From Brachyspira catarrhinii (GTDB taxonomy: Bacteria; Spirochaetota; Brachyspiria; Brachyspirales; Brachyspiraceae), in NCBI RefSeq assembly GCF_005518285.1, contig NZ_SJDU01000029.1, positions 1-12,469 on the forward strand: a DNA stretch of 12,469 nt, written 5' to 3'. Below the pieces are notes generated by a model, which had not been told where the DNA came from, ran no database searches, and worked only from the letters and a program-made list of their open reading frames with translations. Within the stretch, counting starts at the first letter, position 1; each line of letters begins with the position of its first letter. Positions 11,434 through 12,469 of this stretch are shown here, piece after piece. The position numbers and the translations under genes are program-made.

Positions 11434-12469
11434 ATGCAAAAAATATTTAGAAAAACAATTTTGACTGCTATAGCTTTAATTTCTATGGCAAGCGCGCAAG
11501 TTTTCGGTATGTATGGAGTCGACAGCGATTGGATTGACTTTCTTACGGACGGAAATCAATTTAAAGCGAGACTTGAAACTTTAGGCTTCGTTTTAGGAAA
11601 CGATACGATAAGAGGAACTTTCGGATTCGATAACGGAACGGGAGAACCTTTCGGAGCTTTAATTTCGCAAAATGCAAATCCAGATTGGTATGATTTTATT
11701 CCCAATACTTCGTTTGGAATAGGTTATACTTCTTCTTTAATAAGCGTGGGCTTTGGTTATACTTTAAGCATTGGACAAAAATTTTCAAAATATAACGGAA
11801 ACGCAAATCCTAAAACAGTTGTGGCAATAGGACATACTCCCGTTTTGGTTTTGAACGCTTTGGATAACGCTTTTAGAATGGCTATTCCTATTCAAATCGG
11901 AATTGTAAACGATAAATTAGCAGACGGAACTAAACAAAATTTAACCGCCATAAAGCTTAATTCCGAATTCAGATATTACACAGGAATGGATATATTGACT
12001 CAAGTGAGATTATACTTAAACTACGGATACAATAGCGCTAAAAACGGAGACGCTAAAAGCAAATACGAAACTTTGGGATTCGATTTCAGACTTTATTTCG
12101 GCGCTATGGTTGAAGATGTGGAACTCGAGCCATTCGTTAAAATCGTTTACAACACGGGATTAAATAAAAATCTTCCTGCGAGTGAACTTGATTTTAATAT
12201 TATTGAATCAAGTAAGGGAGCTAATATTAGTGAAGAAATAGCAAATGCAGGTTATTCCCAGTATGGAGTTAATAGCTTTGATAAAACAGCTTGGCAATTA
12301 CAGTTAATGCCAGCTTTGGGATTAAGCGCAAGTTCGGATATAGTTTCGCTTTATTTAGAGCCTTCTTTGGGATTAGAGATTACGGGCGCTCAAATGAACG
12401 GCGAAAAGGATACTTATTCTTTAGCTTGGAATGTTTACGGAGAGATTAGTATTACTCCAATCCAAAATT
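11434..12469 (+). CDS. Brachyspira variable surface protein (Vsp)-like outer-membrane protein, 3' partial
   Basis: The frame is open from ATG 11434 to the window end (345 complete codons) and lacks its 3' end. A signal peptide (MQKIFRKTILTAIALISMAS) precedes a cleavage site near SAQVFG. The mature start, MYGVDSDWIDFLTDGNQF, then ARLETLGFVLGNDTIRGTFGF, matches my memory of the Brachyspira/Serpulina Vsp family, abundant and antigenically variable surface proteins. The rest alternates short amphipathic strands with Gly/Asn turns (FGIGYTSSLISVGFGYTLSI, LYLNYGYNS, DFRLYFGAMV, LYLEPSLGLEI), typical of a beta-barrel. A ribosome site, AAGGA, lies 8 nt before the ATG. Vsp genes often occur in tandem; only one is visible here. 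No phase-variable tract was seen in the coding part. Family assignment is by recognition, without a search. Confidence 0.72.
   Translation, partial: MQKIFRKTILTAIALISMASAQVFGMYGVDSDWIDFLTDGNQFKARLETLGFVLGNDTIRGTFGFDNGTGEPFGALISQNANPDWYDFIPNTSFGIGYTSSLISVGFGYTLSIGQKFSKYNGNANPKTVVAIGHTPVLVLNALDNAFRMAIPIQIGIVNDKLADGTKQNLTAIKLNSEFRYYTGMDILTQVRLYLNYGYNSAKNGDAKSKYETLGFDFRLYFGAMVEDVELEPFVKIVYNTGLNKNLPASELDFNIIESSKGANISEEIANAGYSQYGVNSFDKTAWQLQLMPALGLSASSDIVSLYLEPSLGLEITGAQMNGEKDTYSLAWNVYGEISITPIQN

Overview
The window is a strongly AT-rich bacterial segment, most likely from a Brachyspira species (spirochaete). The best evidence is the 3'-terminal partial gene. It encodes an exported beta-barrel-like protein whose N-terminus (signal peptide, then MYG..SDWIDFLT.GNQF.ARL...GF.LGN) matches what I remember of the Brachyspira/Serpulina variable surface protein (Vsp) family. 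The AT-rich codon use, the PepSY-like periplasmic protein and the FecR-domain protein fit the same genus. The genus call comes from recognition, not from a database search.

Left part (1-5485, minus strand, read right to left): a penicillin-binding protein 1C (pbpC), an exported FecR-domain protein, a cytoplasmic gamma-glutamyltransferase-like Ntn hydrolase with an apparently leaderless promoter, and a small PepSY-like periplasmic protein. The PepSY-like gene is cut short exactly where a perfect 40-bp inverted copy of its own signal-peptide region begins, at base 1 of the window. This is either a real inversion or duplication, or a contig-end artefact.

Divergent intergenic region (5486-5803): a candidate pbpC promoter on the minus strand, an orphan GC-richer hairpin with a T-tract, and a near-consensus sigma70 promoter (TTGACA-17-TATACT) firing rightwards.

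Central operon (5804-10342, plus strand): a YitT/YczE-type membrane protein, a DASS/SLC13-type permease that starts at TTG inside the preceding gene, atoD and atoA (CoA-transferase subunits, ATGA overlap), and a BKACE/Kce-family beta-keto acid cleavage enzyme. Together they suggest import of an anionic substrate, cleavage of a beta-keto acid with acetyl-CoA to acetoacetate plus an acyl-CoA, and transfer of CoA to acetoacetate. None of the lysine-fermentation genes (kam, kdd, kal) is present. By a from-memory alignment, the Kce glutamate that contacts the substrate amine is a phenylalanine here. The substrate is therefore probably not 3-keto-5-aminohexanoate and is unknown. This is the best candidate in the window for an undescribed pathway.

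Right part (10343-12469): a long hairpin closes the operon. A MarR-family regulator follows, with its own TTGACA-17-TATACT promoter carrying two ATTTTAAAAT palindromes 22 bp apart. After two candidate terminators comes the vsp-like gene. It has an extended -10 promoter and a leader of about 200 nt, containing a two-codon ORF (ATG AGA TAA) behind a perfect Shine-Dalgarno and a GCCAAATTTGGC palindrome next to the gene's own ribosome binding site. The gene runs off the window end.
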